From: Pycnococcus provasolii | Taxonomy: Eukaryota > Chlorophyta > Pseudoscourfieldiophyceae > Pseudoscourfieldiales > Pycnococcaceae | Direction of reading: 5' to 3' | DNA length: 64,000 nt | NCBI GenBank assembly: GCA_938743325.2 | Contig: OW568863.1 | Coordinates: forward strand, 992,001-1,056,000 | Shown here: positions 1 through 10,500 of the stretch, one piece after another | Numbering within the stretch: the stretch's first letter is position 1 | Layout of the letters: each line of letters begins with the position of its first letter | The notes under the pieces: model-generated | Database searches by the model: none | What the model was told of the DNA's origin: nothing | The model's input: the letters and a program-made list of their open reading frames with translations, nothing else | Translations under genes and position numbers: made by a program

Positions 1-647
1 CTCAGAATCAGCAGGAGCAGCAGCCAATGGAGGCCCTTGGAGGGCAATGGAGGCTGCAGCAGCAGCAGCAGCTCGACGCTGAGGACGGCTATGACCGGAC
101 ATGGCGCGAAGTCTGATGTATGTGAGTCTGGTCCTGGGGGGGGGGGGGGGGGGAGCCGGAACCGAAAGACAAGAATACGTTGGCGCGAGTTCCGATTCCC
201 TGGCAGCCTGGGTGGGGGCAGAAGTGGAAAGGGTGATGGAATTTTCCCCGGGGAAATTTATTTTTTGAAAATAAAACTGGCACATGGCGTAAGTGCAAAA
301 GGTGGGAGAGGAGAGGAGCCCAAGGCAGCCGGGGGCGGGGGGCTGCCGGGGGCGGGGGACTCTGGGCAGGCGACTACCCTCGTCTTAACTAGCTAGGGTT
401 AGGGTTAGCACTTCACTTACCAGCACGTCAAGCAGTCATGACGCTCGTCTTCAAGAGGGACAAGGACCAAGTAAAAGGTAAGCTTACATACTGTACTGTA
501 CAGTATGTCGTCTTGTGACAGACAAGTAAGTACTGTACTGCATGACAAACAAAATCTGTTTGTTTACTTGTTTTCTATCCTATATAAGCGTGCGTTCGTT
601 ACACTTACTGAATAGACTAGGTAGATACTAACAACCCAATCAATTAA
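1..647. other. Left-edge intergenic stretch, no supported gene
   Basis: I see no convincing coding region here. The stretch holds CAG/CTG-rich low complexity near the left edge, an 18-base G run at about 136-153, a TTAGGG-type tract at about 393-408, an exact 12-base palindrome TACTGTACAGTA at 494-505, and a plus-strand TATA-like box TATATAAG at 581-588. The only plus-strand open frame downstream of that box is antisense to the nucleotidyltransferase-like gene, so the box has no obvious target. Confidence 0.6.
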
Positions 648-2375
648 TTAAATCGACGATGCAATCTTCGCGTGCGCAGCCTCCGCCTCAGCATAGCACT
701 CGTTGACGTCGGTTGTCTTGCCAAGCTTGTAGACGTCCTGGAACGACATCGGGTTGCCGTTGTCCATCTGCTTCTTGAACACCTTTCCGCCGTCCGTCGA
801 TGTCGTCGACTTCATGACGAGCTTCTCCTGGCCGGGAATGAATACATTCGTCACAACCTCGCCATCCTCGAGCACGAGATCGCCGTCGTGAGCGACGTTG
901 TACAGGACGACGCCCTTGCCCTTCACGCTCTTCGCCGTCACGTTCACGAGAATGCAGCCCTCGACGTCGCACGTTCCGATCGTGCAGTTGTTCAGCACGC
1001 TGCCCTTGATCGACCCGCCCTTGATATTGCATGCCATCGCAAGCGAGTCGGCGCTCAGCTCAGCGCTCACGCTTCCGCCAAACGCGTTGCCCAGGCTCTC
1101 GGGAATGTTGAGGAATTTCCTGTATGCGCGGCCTGCGGCACTCTGCTCCGTCGCGAGTCGCGTGTTTGTGATGAACAGCGACAGCTTTCCGTAGTCCCAC
1201 CAGTACCCTTCTGTTCCCACCGGGATGGCGCCGAACACGCCCTTTTCGGTCGGCAGCTTCGCCTTGACGCCCTGCATGCGGTCCCAATGTGCTTTCGCCT
1301 CCTCCTCGGTGAACTCCTCCTTCGACACCATGATGTTTGCATACGCATCCTTCGCGAGCGTGAGCGGCATCCAGAAGTGCGGGTCGCTGTCCATCTTCGA
1401 CTCGTGACCGGCAAGTTCCGCGGCGAACTCCTCGAGAAGCACCGTGATCAGATCGGAGCTCATCGAGAACGAGCCAAGGCTGGGTCCGACGAGCTTCACG
1501 GAGCCGAGCCCCTTCAGCAGCTCCATCGCCATGTCGTAGGAAACCTTCTCCACCTGAGCGGCGTCGCCTTCATCATTCACGGCGATGAGTCCGTATGTGT
1601 CGAGTCCCTTCGCCTTCCAGTCGTCCGCGCTGGGCATGGGCCCAAGCTGCGCGAGGATGTCCGCGTGGTGGCTTCCCGACGGGTTGTGCCCGGCACTCGG
1701 CACGAACACCTGGTCGCCCCAGAAGACGGAGACGCGACCGGACCGCAGGGGCGCGTAAACGCCCGTCTGCTGCACCACCGCCTCGAGGATCGTGAGGCCC
1801 TGCTTCTTGCCGTCCACCGTCACGATGCTCGGCAGCTTCACGCCAGGCTTGTTGTTGTTCTCCGCGCCGGGCAGCGGCGCGAGGCGCGTTCCCTTACCCG
1901 CGGTGTGGTACATGCCCACGGATCCTCCGTCGGCGAGCAGTTTCTGGATGTCGACGTTCTTCGTCTCCTTTGCCACCTTGCACGCCTTGTGGAAGGCGTA
2001 GAGCGTTCCGAGACCGTTGCCCGCGCCGTCACCGGCCCAGTCTTCGTCAACGGCGAGGATGATCGCGTCCTTCTTCGCCGCCTGCCCTCGCGTTGTTTCA
2101 AGGCGCTTCTGCCAGTACGTTGCCTGTGCCTCCTGCGACGTGCACACGATGATGACGTCAAAACCCTGCGAGCCGTTCATCTTTGCGATCTCCTCCAACA
2201 AAGACGCCTCGCCTGTGAGCGGCGCAGGGGGTGGTGCAGGTACTGCTGAGGCTGCCGCCTGTTTCGCAGGTACTGCCGCGACCGCCGATGGCTTTGAGGA
2301 GGCACCTGAGGCCGCCCCTGAGACATGGGAGGTAGGTGGTGAGGCTGACGCTGTTGACGATACGCACCCTCCCAT
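648..2375 (-). CDS. Acylated nucleotidyltransferase-like protein with C-terminal beta-helix
   Basis: This 575-residue protein contains GKGTRLAPLPGAENNNKPGV, a clear nucleotidyltransferase signature (GxGTR followed by KPG), as in UDP-sugar and GDP-mannose pyrophosphorylases. The last ~100 residues have the short repeating pattern of a left-handed beta-helix (GGSIKGSVLNNCTIGTCDVE). The start at 2375 is preferred over an in-frame upstream ATG because it gives MGGCVSS, a textbook N-myristoylation start with a palmitoylatable Cys4. A flexible Ala/Pro/Ser linker of about 50 residues follows. By family it should join a sugar 1-phosphate to an NTP, but the substrate cannot be told from sequence. Membrane anchoring would be unusual for this enzyme class. 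The gene is GC-rich and intronless, and its long antisense frame is a shadow. Confidence 0.7.
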   Translation of the reverse strand: MGGCVSSTASASPPTSHVSGAASGASSKPSAVAAVPAKQAAASAVPAPPPAPLTGEASLLEEIAKMNGSQGFDVIIVCTSQEAQATYWQKRLETTRGQAAKKDAIILAVDEDWAGDGAGNGLGTLYAFHKACKVAKETKNVDIQKLLADGGSVGMYHTAGKGTRLAPLPGAENNNKPGVKLPSIVTVDGKKQGLTILEAVVQQTGVYAPLRSGRVSVFWGDQVFVPSAGHNPSGSHHADILAQLGPMPSADDWKAKGLDTYGLIAVNDEGDAAQVEKVSYDMAMELLKGLGSVKLVGPSLGSFSMSSDLITVLLEEFAAELAGHESKMDSDPHFWMPLTLAKDAYANIMVSKEEFTEEEAKAHWDRMQGVKAKLPTEKGVFGAIPVGTEGYWWDYGKLSLFITNTRLATEQSAAGRAYRKFLNIPESLGNAFGGSVSAELSADSLAMACNIKGGSIKGSVLNNCTIGTCDVEGCILVNVTAKSVKGKGVVLYNVAHDGDLVLEDGEVVTNVFIPGQEKLVMKSTTSTDGGKVFKKQMDNGNPMSFQDVYKLGKTTDVNECYAEAEAAHAKIASSI

Positions 2376-2977
2376 ATTACTGATGTGATGCGGATGCGGA
2401 TGCGTTGATCCGTTGGCGACCGGAGGATAGAATGATCGAGCCGCGGGAGGATGCGACCTCCCTCTTGCCCCGCGCCCCGCGGGGGACTGGGTGAGGCGCC
2501 CATCCATCTACCAAACAGAGACGTTACGGCACGCGCCCCAGGCCCAGGCCCGGGGTTCGTTCGGGATAGGGGATACCGGATCAAGAGAAAAATGGTTTCC
2601 TCCTCCCTCCTGCCTGGGTTACCGTAGTCCTTAGGGTCTCTCGAGGGGGATCCTTTGTAGCACGGTGATCTGGTGTGTTTCATCAAGCTTGGTTCGCGGT
2701 TCGGTGAGCTTTCTGGTGAGCTGTGGCAGTGTCCTCTACCACAAGTGTGTCTCACGTTGATTATTGGGGCCTTCAAAGGTGAGTTCGGCAAAAAAGACAA
2801 GTTCTCGCTCGGCGAAGACAAGAAGGGCGACACGAAGGAGCACAAAGCGACAGCTGTGAAGGCGGGGCGCGCAGGTAAGGGCACTAAACCTACGAAGCCT
2901 CATTAAAAAACAAATGCGAGCTCCTCGCAAAAGACGCCGACTTCAATAATATTTTGTATTAATATTACAAAAGTCGT
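2376..2977. other. Intergenic stretch with a possible tiny plus-strand gene
   Basis: A 77-codon plus-strand frame at 2673-2906 ends in a very basic tail (GKKDKFSLGEDKKGDTKEHK and onward) followed by an A-rich run. Inside it are splice-like sequences, AAAG/GTGAGT near 2779 and GCGCAG/GTAAGG near 2874, so it might be one exon of a small gene divergent from the nucleotidyltransferase-like gene. I do not recognise the product, and translation is unproven. The rest shows nothing notable. Confidence 0.25.
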
Positions 2978-5900
2978 TTAATCGTACGCTCCGTCAGGCG
3001 TCGTGCAAACGCGAAATGCGTGGTAGTCGACGTGAGCACAAACTGCATGGTCATCACAGCACTGGCTCTTGTCAGAGCAGAGCTCGCCGTGGTGTAAGCA
3101 CGCCTCCCTCCAGTGGTCCAACTCGTCGTCGTTGTCGTCACCATCAACGTCGTCATCAGAGAGCCAGCGACGGACAGCTTCCTCAGCGTCATCATCAGCA
3201 CTCGTATGATTTCGGCGACGTGGTGGTAGAATCGCGTCAATAAGCGCCTCATATAACGGAGGAATATGCAAGGGTATGACAAATTGAAGCACGTCCTTGG
3301 GAAAGAAAAAGTCCAAAAAGTCCTGGAAGCACACAACACCCGTCGTGAATGAGAAGATGTTATCCGGGATGATGTCCTTCTGAAATGGGATCAAATCCGC
3401 AATCGCTTCCGCAAACAAACCTGCACCACGCCTCGTGAGTTCTGTAAAGGCCAACATGCCGGCCGGGCCTCCTGCAATAAACATTCCTATGGGACCTGTT
3501 GCCCCAATCAACGCCATGAGCAGACCCTGCAAACTTGCGGTGGCCAAAAACTGCAGTATTGTCATTTTCGTCGACTCCAATCCAATATTGGTAGAAGCGA
3601 TATCCGTGTACACGTACGGAGGATCGTACTCGTCCCAATTCCACTTCATGAGGGTGATCGCCCCACCTACAGCGGCATCGCCAACTACTTGTCCAATTGG
3701 CGTGTCAACTGTGATCATAATCTTTGGCCACGGTGCATTGATGTATAAACCAGCGAGGATAAATTCGCTCTCCGCCTCGTTTGCACATTTCGAAGCAGCT
3801 GCGATGCTATCCTCTGGGTACGCAATAAACTTATTCGGTGGATCGATCAGCGGGCTATAGTCTTCGAAGCTTGCGATAATGTTGTTCGCAGCGCCCGCGC
3901 CTGTTTCCGTTGAAGCGGATGCTGCGACGGCGTCAAATCCTATCGTCACGACATTCCAGAACATCTCACCCCTTACAGTTATGCAGAACGACGCCGCACA
4001 TAGGCCCACGCCAATTCCTAAATGCAAATCCACGCCCATTTGGGCGTGTCCACTGAAGCTGCCCTTCACCATCCGCACGCCAGTCTTCTTATCGCGCGAC
4101 GTGTCAATGCGCGCGGTGAAGGAGCCGGTAGCCGCGTCGAAAAATGCCTTTGCTTCATATAGCAAACGAAACTCCACCTCAGCCTGATCACTGACAAGCA
4201 GAAACTTGTACGGCGCAACAATGTCGAAATCGAGAATCACCTCCACGGAGATCGCGGTGGTGACGGGGAAGATGCGCGAGATGCTCAGCTTCGGCATGCC
4301 AAGATCCTGCATCAGGTCACCCTGGCGTAGGAACAAAAAATTGGGAAGTGCCACGGTGAACACGAATTCGGCGCTGAAGTCGAACGAGATGGGGATGGTT
4401 TTGAACCAGAACATGTTCTTCACGTCCTCAGCTGATGGGAGCATGAATAGCTTGCGGCGGCGAAGACCGCCACCCTCACCCGTGTCGCCTGCCGCCTGAG
4501 CCTTAGCACGTGCGCGGAGGTTGTCGACGTGGTAGATCTCTCGCGCGGTTGCCTCCATGCGGCGTCTCGCAACCTTGTTCATCGCCATCTCAAACGCGTC
4601 GCGAAGCGGTCCGTTGGTATCTTTGTGCAGCAGCATGTGCCGCACGTGCACACGCTCTGGTAGCGTCCGATTTTGCTGCAGTGCCTCTGAAGTTACCTCG
4701 CGCATTACTGCACTAAGCTTGCGGCGCATCATTCTGACCCTCTTCCTTCCCGAAATTTGATTGGGAAGGATGGGGTACAGGAAACTCTCGAGCTTCTCTC
4801 GAGCTCCGCGGCCGAGCATCCGCTCGACGAAATCAAAGAAGGCGCCGTTGAACTGCCTATACCAATCCGCGAGCAGCGTTGGCACGGTACTTGCCATTAG
4901 GTGCACCACCTCAGAAATGATCTCTCCGATAGGATTCGAATTCATGATACGATCGAAGAATGCTTTCACCTTCATTTGGTCAATCTCAATGTCATTCCAC
5001 TGCACTCCACCGCAATTTCGCTCTGCGGGCATGTGTAGCTCCGCACGATACAGTCCATCATCGCTCTCCCAGTCTATACTACCTGGCTGCGTGCCACCGC
5101 CGAGGGGACTAAAGCAAATTCGTCCAGAGGAGTCAATCTGAATCCATGATTTCAGCTCGTCCGTCAACATGCCTGCGGCGTCTCCAAAAAAGCCTGTAAG
5201 CACCGACCTGAACAGTTCGTACACTTCCTCCCAGCTCGTTGGTAGCCAGTCGATGAATTCGGTAAGGGGCTTTGCAACTTCGGATAGCACCGAAATCACG
5301 CCGTTGATGAGATCGTCGACAAAATCCCTTAAACCCAAGCCTTCCAAAACCTCGCCAACCGCATCGATCGCCATATCAAACAAATTTTCGCGTCGCGTTG
5401 CACTCAATTCTGGAGACAGGAGCTGTCGACGGAAAGCGTTCATGTCGGTGTTGTTTGCATGCATCCGCGGGAACGCCATGGTGTAGGTTACCGCATCCGT
5501 GTTCATATTCTTCGTCTCCGTCAAGACGAGCCGTGGCTTTTCTTTCTGATCGGTGTAAAACATCAGGTGAGCCATGGATGTGTTCGTTTCCATGTCCACG
5601 TTAGTGTACGACTCGTAGCCGGAAACCTTGACGGTCTCTCGACCTTCTTTTGTCTGTATCGTAATCTTCCGCAGGTCGGACAGCTCGCTTCTCGTCATTC
5701 GCATGATGCGCTTCGCGGTTACCGCCTGGTTGTTTGCTCGTAGCGGATCCGTTTTGACCACACGAGACTTCGCGGTCATGTTTAAGCCAGTCGTATTCAC
5801 GGGAGTCGCCGACCTGAGCGTCGGAGGTTGCTCATAAGCGTTTCGACGTTTTGCCGTCGTCGCCGACTCACCGTTATCCACGTAAAAGTCAGTGGACTTT

Positions 5901-7012
5901 GCTTTCACTGGGGCACCGTTTCGCGTGATGGTCCCGTCATCATTGCTGCGAAATTCCTTGGTGTAGTGCACGGCTGTGAACGTCACGCCAACCAATCCTC
6001 CGAGAAGGACGATCGCGATCACGACGGTGACCACCAAGAGGTTGCGTATGAAGGCTTTTCTCTTCACCTCCTTGATTCCGCCCTCGACGGCTTCGCGAAA
6101 CTCCTCGCGCGAGAGGTACCCGTTGTTGTCTTTGTCCACTTTCATGATCATCCTTGCGATTTCGCCGCCCTTACCCTTGCTGCCGAGCAGCGCCGGTAGG
6201 TACAAGCCGTCCGGGTTGTTCTGCCAGAACATGAAGCTGCGTGCCTCGCTGGACAGGTCTTTCGTCTTCTGGCGATTCAGCAGCAACAGTTCGTCGGCGG
6301 GGCTGGCGTAAAGAACCTCTTGCTGAGGTTGCGGTGACATGTCATCGGGCTCGACGACGTGCGCTTGAGGCGACGGCACGGCGTCTGCAGAGAATACCAC
6401 GTTATCGTTAAGAACCACCTCCTCCACTCGCGTTGCACCGCCGTCGCGATCGTCGTCGAAGAGCACGCGCACCGTGCGTTTGTTTGCGACAGCCTGTTGC
6501 ACGTCAGGAATATCGTCCAAGAGTTTTCCTTGTACTCGTGTTGACCGCGAGCCCGTGCGTCCGAAAGCGTGACGCGCGGACGTGGTTAAGGATGCGCCTC
6601 GCTGCAAGGTACCACTGACCGACGTCTGAGGGCGTTGGCCTTGCGAGGGCACGACCGTCGTTGGCGGCACGGCGTCTGCAGAGAATACCACGTTATCGTT
6701 AAGAACCACCTCCTCCACTCGCGTTGCACCGCCGTCGCGATCGTCGTCGAAGAGCACGCGCACCGTGCGTTTGTTTGCGACAGCCTGTTGCACGTCAGGA
6801 ATATCGTCCAAGAGTTTTCCTTGTACTCGTGTTGACCGCGAGCCCGTGCGTCCGAAAGCGTGTCTCGCGGACGTGGTTAAGGATGCGCCTCTTGGTAGTG
6901 ACTCCAAGTACTGAACGCTAGTCATTTCTTCTTCTTCTCTTGGGTCCCAGACAGAGGGTTGCTTTGCGTCAAGTTGAGATTGAGCTTGAGCTTGCGTGGG
7001 TCCCATCATCAT
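2978..7012 (-). CDS. EF-hand, single-pass membrane protein with C-terminal cystine-knot-like motif (paralogue A)
   Basis: This 1344-residue protein has a disordered N-terminus containing a near-perfect duplication of about 76 residues, then one clear EF-hand (DKDNNGYLSREEF). A hydrophobic helix follows (VVTVVIAIVLLGGLVGV), then about 950 residues predicted to lie outside. The end carries six cysteines spaced C-x6-C-x5-CC-x5-C-x10-C, the spacing of inhibitor-cystine-knot folds. With no signal peptide and a cytosolic EF-hand, a type II topology (N-in, C-out) fits. The first ATG is 7012; the open frame extends only to a GTG upstream. It is divergent from and paralogous to the gene at 7538, with shared EF-hand, membrane helix, ectodomain blocks and Cys tail. 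I do not recognise the ectodomain. A Ca2+-responsive surface protein is inference. Confidence 0.75.
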   Translation of the reverse strand: MMMGPTQAQAQSQLDAKQPSVWDPREEEEMTSVQYLESLPRGASLTTSARHAFGRTGSRSTRVQGKLLDDIPDVQQAVANKRTVRVLFDDDRDGGATRVEEVVLNDNVVFSADAVPPTTVVPSQGQRPQTSVSGTLQRGASLTTSARHAFGRTGSRSTRVQGKLLDDIPDVQQAVANKRTVRVLFDDDRDGGATRVEEVVLNDNVVFSADAVPSPQAHVVEPDDMSPQPQQEVLYASPADELLLLNRQKTKDLSSEARSFMFWQNNPDGLYLPALLGSKGKGGEIARMIMKVDKDNNGYLSREEFREAVEGGIKEVKRKAFIRNLLVVTVVIAIVLLGGLVGVTFTAVHYTKEFRSNDDGTITRNGAPVKAKSTDFYVDNGESATTAKRRNAYEQPPTLRSATPVNTTGLNMTAKSRVVKTDPLRANNQAVTAKRIMRMTRSELSDLRKITIQTKEGRETVKVSGYESYTNVDMETNTSMAHLMFYTDQKEKPRLVLTETKNMNTDAVTYTMAFPRMHANNTDMNAFRRQLLSPELSATRRENLFDMAIDAVGEVLEGLGLRDFVDDLINGVISVLSEVAKPLTEFIDWLPTSWEEVYELFRSVLTGFFGDAAGMLTDELKSWIQIDSSGRICFSPLGGGTQPGSIDWESDDGLYRAELHMPAERNCGGVQWNDIEIDQMKVKAFFDRIMNSNPIGEIISEVVHLMASTVPTLLADWYRQFNGAFFDFVERMLGRGAREKLESFLYPILPNQISGRKRVRMMRRKLSAVMREVTSEALQQNRTLPERVHVRHMLLHKDTNGPLRDAFEMAMNKVARRRMEATAREIYHVDNLRARAKAQAAGDTGEGGGLRRRKLFMLPSAEDVKNMFWFKTIPISFDFSAEFVFTVALPNFLFLRQGDLMQDLGMPKLSISRIFPVTTAISVEVILDFDIVAPYKFLLVSDQAEVEFRLLYEAKAFFDAATGSFTARIDTSRDKKTGVRMVKGSFSGHAQMGVDLHLGIGVGLCAASFCITVRGEMFWNVVTIGFDAVAASASTETGAGAANNIIASFEDYSPLIDPPNKFIAYPEDSIAAASKCANEAESEFILAGLYINAPWPKIMITVDTPIGQVVGDAAVGGAITLMKWNWDEYDPPYVYTDIASTNIGLESTKMTILQFLATASLQGLLMALIGATGPIGMFIAGGPAGMLAFTELTRRGAGLFAEAIADLIPFQKDIIPDNIFSFTTGVVCFQDFLDFFFPKDVLQFVIPLHIPPLYEALIDAILPPRRRNHTSADDDAEEAVRRWLSDDDVDGDDNDDELDHWREACLHHGELCSDKSQCCDDHAVCAHVDYHAFRVCTTPDGAYD
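6376..6893. repeat. Two direct repeats (~227 bp, period 291 bp) inside paralogue A
   Basis: The blocks at about 6376-6602 and 6667-6893 are nearly identical and in frame, duplicating a segment with LLDDIPDVQQAVANKRTVRV and flanking residues. The near absence of silent differences indicates a recent tandem duplication or homogenisation. Paralogue B lacks the segment. Confidence 0.85.
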
Positions 7013-7537
7013 TATGAATGTGCCGCACACTAATCACCGACCTATGGCCGCACTACAGTACAGTACGCACTGTAGTGGTTTAGTGCAAGGTCGAGTGTAA
7101 GGTGGTAAGGTCAGAGCTACCAACGAGGAACAGGAGTGTCTGCCGAGCGTAATGGCGTTGGTTGAGTTCGTGGAGGCACGGTGGGAACCCCCACCGTGGC
7201 ACCGTGCACCACCCACCCACCCGGTTGGCGGTGCGCAACCAGAAGAACGTAACTTAGGCTGTTTCCCGTGGTACTGTACCAACGGTACGGTACGTTGGGC
7301 TCCTTCTCGTCGTCGTGATCATCATCGGGATCGTCGGATCGTCGTGATCATCACCGTGATCGTCGTCGGGATCGGGATCGGGCGAGCAAGTTTGCTTGAA
7401 AGGGTAAGAGAGAGGTCCCCGAATTCGGAATTCAGCTTGGCACGAACACTCTATGATAGTAATAAGTACCTTAAGTTATCGGGCACGTTGTATCCTCGGA
7501 GTATTTGGTTGGCCTTTAAGGTGAGGCCTTTTAAGCC
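7013..7537. promoter_or_regulatory. Shared divergent promoter region of the EF-hand pair
   Basis: The paralogues are transcribed away from each other from this 525 bp spacer. It contains overlapping ATCATC/GATCGTCG/GGGATC short repeats at about 7315-7385 and CAGTAC-rich sequence near 7055. No TATA box was identified with confidence. Co-regulation is inference from the layout. Confidence 0.4.
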
Positions 7538-10500
7538 ATGTCGTTAGTCGCCATGTCTCCGGCAACGAGTACAGGTACAGGTACAGGTACAGGTGGCCGT
7601 CTTGACTTGACCTCCTCTCGAAAGATGTCCTCTTCTTCGTACAATAACAACCTTAGTGGTATTGCCAGCAATATTAATAGTGGTGATGACACGGCTGGCT
7701 CGCTGGTGCGCGAGTTCTGGAGGCGCAACCCGCAAGGCGTCGACATCACCGCCATCTTCGGGCCCAACGAACACGGCGAGATTGTGGACAAAATCAAAAG
7801 CCTCGACAAGTCAGGGGACGGATTCCTGTCGCCGGACGAGTTCAGAGAAGCCTTGGAGGAGATGGCGTCGACGCAGGCGTTCAACAAAAAGTCGTTCAAA
7901 ATGCTCGTGCTAGCAGTCACAGCTCTCACCATGCTCATAGCCGCGTTTGGGGGACTCGTGTACGTCGTCGTCGAACTTACGAAGGAGGTGAACGTTGGGG
8001 ACGATAACGTCATGCGCAGCTACTCGGGAAACCAACCCGCGCGCTTGGCAAACGTAGAGTTCAACGTCAGCGACGACGGACTCGACACACGTTTCAAAGC
8101 AAGAACGCACGCGAAGGCAGCCGGCGCGGCAAGAAGGAGCGGTGAACAGGCAAGCACGCAGTCGAGCAGCACGGTCGCGACGGACGTCAACCGCGTCAAC
8201 AACTTGAGGACTCAAGCCAAGGACCTATTCTCTATGCCTCCGGAGGCGCTGTCGGATATGACTTCGATCACCACCACGGTGAAAGAGGGACAGAACACGA
8301 CGCTCGTGAGCGTCGGCGTGACCGGCTATACATCGAATCAGATCACCGCGGCGAGGTGCGGATTGACTCTGCGCCAGCTGCTGTTTCAAACAACGGATCC
8401 CTTGTATCCTGTCCTGAACGTCATGTACCTCGAGATGGAACGAGTAGGACAGGAGAAGTATGAGACCGTGACGTCCGTGCTGCTCACTGATGAAGGCGTC
8501 GATAAACTCAAACTGCGCGACGGCGTGCCAGAATACGCGGATATCTGCACGGGCACGTTGGCAAATGGACGGCGGCTTCTGAACGTAGCGTATTTCGAGG
8601 AGATGCGCGACACGTCTCATGAACTTGTGTCCCAAGGCCATATCCGCGGCTTGTTATTCTGGGATGCATTCGTAGAGCACGTCGTCAAGCCCGTTGCAAA
8701 TACTGCGCAGCAAGTCGTTAATGTGGTTGTCGAGGTCGTCAGCGAGGTGGTGGAAGAAGCAGCGAAGACATTTGCGGATGTATTTGGCGTCGACATCATC
8801 GGAGAAGCTGTCAAATTCCTGCTGGGTGGCAAGAGCGTCAGCGAGGTGGCTGGTGACATCAAGAACATGGTACTGGGCATCCTCGGTGACGTTCTGAAGG
8901 GACTTGAGGGTTTCGTGGACTGGCTGCCGTTCGACATCTTCGCTTTCCCTAAACAGCTGCTCAACTACATTATAGACCTTGGAAATCAGTTCATGCCAGG
9001 AATGGAGGCGTTCTTAAAGGACACGCTCGGCTTTTTGGCCGACTGGCTGTATCTTGATGACCGTAGTCGTCTCTGCATTGGAAAAGGTCTTTCCGATGCG
9101 ACGAAAATGGAGTACACTTCAGATGATGGGCTGTGGTCTGCGTCGATGGCCATGCCGCAGTCTGAGAATTGCTTTGGCTTTCATTGGGATGAAATTCAGC
9201 TGGATTTTGATCGCATCGGAGCTTGCTTTAAGAGCATTTTCGAGGACAACCCGATTGGTAAATTTGTGGCCGAGGTTGTGGACGAGATGATCAAGTTCAT
9301 TCCTGATTCTCTGATAAGAATGCTCGGCGATATCGAGAATATGATTCTGAATTTCATCGGAGACATTTTTGGCGCCGGCGCGCGCGACTTTGTGCAGAAG
9401 ACGCTCGACGAGCTCGACTTTACAACCCAGCAGATAAAGGATGCCTCCGCGGGTCGTCGCAGAGCGATCCTCGAAGCGGTCAAAGAGATTCCCGACGAGG
9501 GTACCCCACAGCACGTTCGCAAACTACTCTTGCACCACACAGCAACGCCGCACGAGCGCCGTGTGTTTGAGGAGATTCTGCAAAACGTCACGCATCGTTT
9601 CATGCTTGCCAGTTTGCACAAGCTGTATGGAGCGAATGCCACGCTTCACCCCAACGCAAAGACGCACTCCAGCTCGACAGACACATCGGAGAGGCGGAAT
9701 CTTCTCTTCTTCACGGCTCAGGACATACGCAATCTGGCTTGGTTCAAGTCGATTCCCTTCTCCGTGTCGATGGGTGCAGAATTCGTGCTCACGAGAAACT
9801 TCGACATGCTCGTTGACTTTGCAGGTGATGTCATGGAGCACTTTGGCGTGCCAATGCTTGAGTACGAGGGCGAGTTTCCCGTATTCACAGCCATCACCAT
9901 AAAGGTGGGCGTTCGACTGAAGCTGAAAGCGCCGTACGAGTTTGTGATGGTCGCGATTGACTCTGGTATCGAGTTTCGCCTCAAGCTGAACATGGACACG
10001 CGCCTCGACATTGCCACAGGCGAGATTATGGCCAGCTTGGACTCATCCAAGGGTGGACGAACGGGTGTGCGGCTGTTTGGGAGTACGCTTTCGGGCCATG
10101 CCTTCGCCGGCTTTCAGGTTGAGCTTGGCCTTGACGTAGGCGTTTGCCTGGCAACGTTCTGCTTCGACGTGAAAACAAATTACACCCAGGATGTGTTTGG
10201 TATGGGATACGACTTTCTCATGGACCCAGGAAAATCTGAAGACTTTAGGGAGAGCCGCAACGCTAGCGCCTCGTCGTCGCCGTCGTTCAATGCCTCCTCT
10301 TCAAGAGCTCTTTTGCAGAATTCACCTTCGGAGCTAGAGGCTGTGAAGGATCGACTTAAGTTCCAGCTGCAGCCAACCAATCGCTTCTACAAGTACCGGG
10401 ACATCAATTTCGAGAAGGCTGCGCAGTGTGTCCTGGATGCGGAGCGTGAGTACTTCGTCGGCGGTGCCTACATGGTGTCTCGCTGGCCGATGATTGAGGT

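Noticed and set aside
37-396. 119-codon frame at the left edge
   Set aside because: Driven by CAG and G-run low complexity; no start context or domain.
672-2249. 525-codon plus-strand frame opposite the nucleotidyltransferase-like gene
   Set aside because: It is the antisense shadow of a GC-rich gene; its translation shows no domain and the minus frame has clear motifs.
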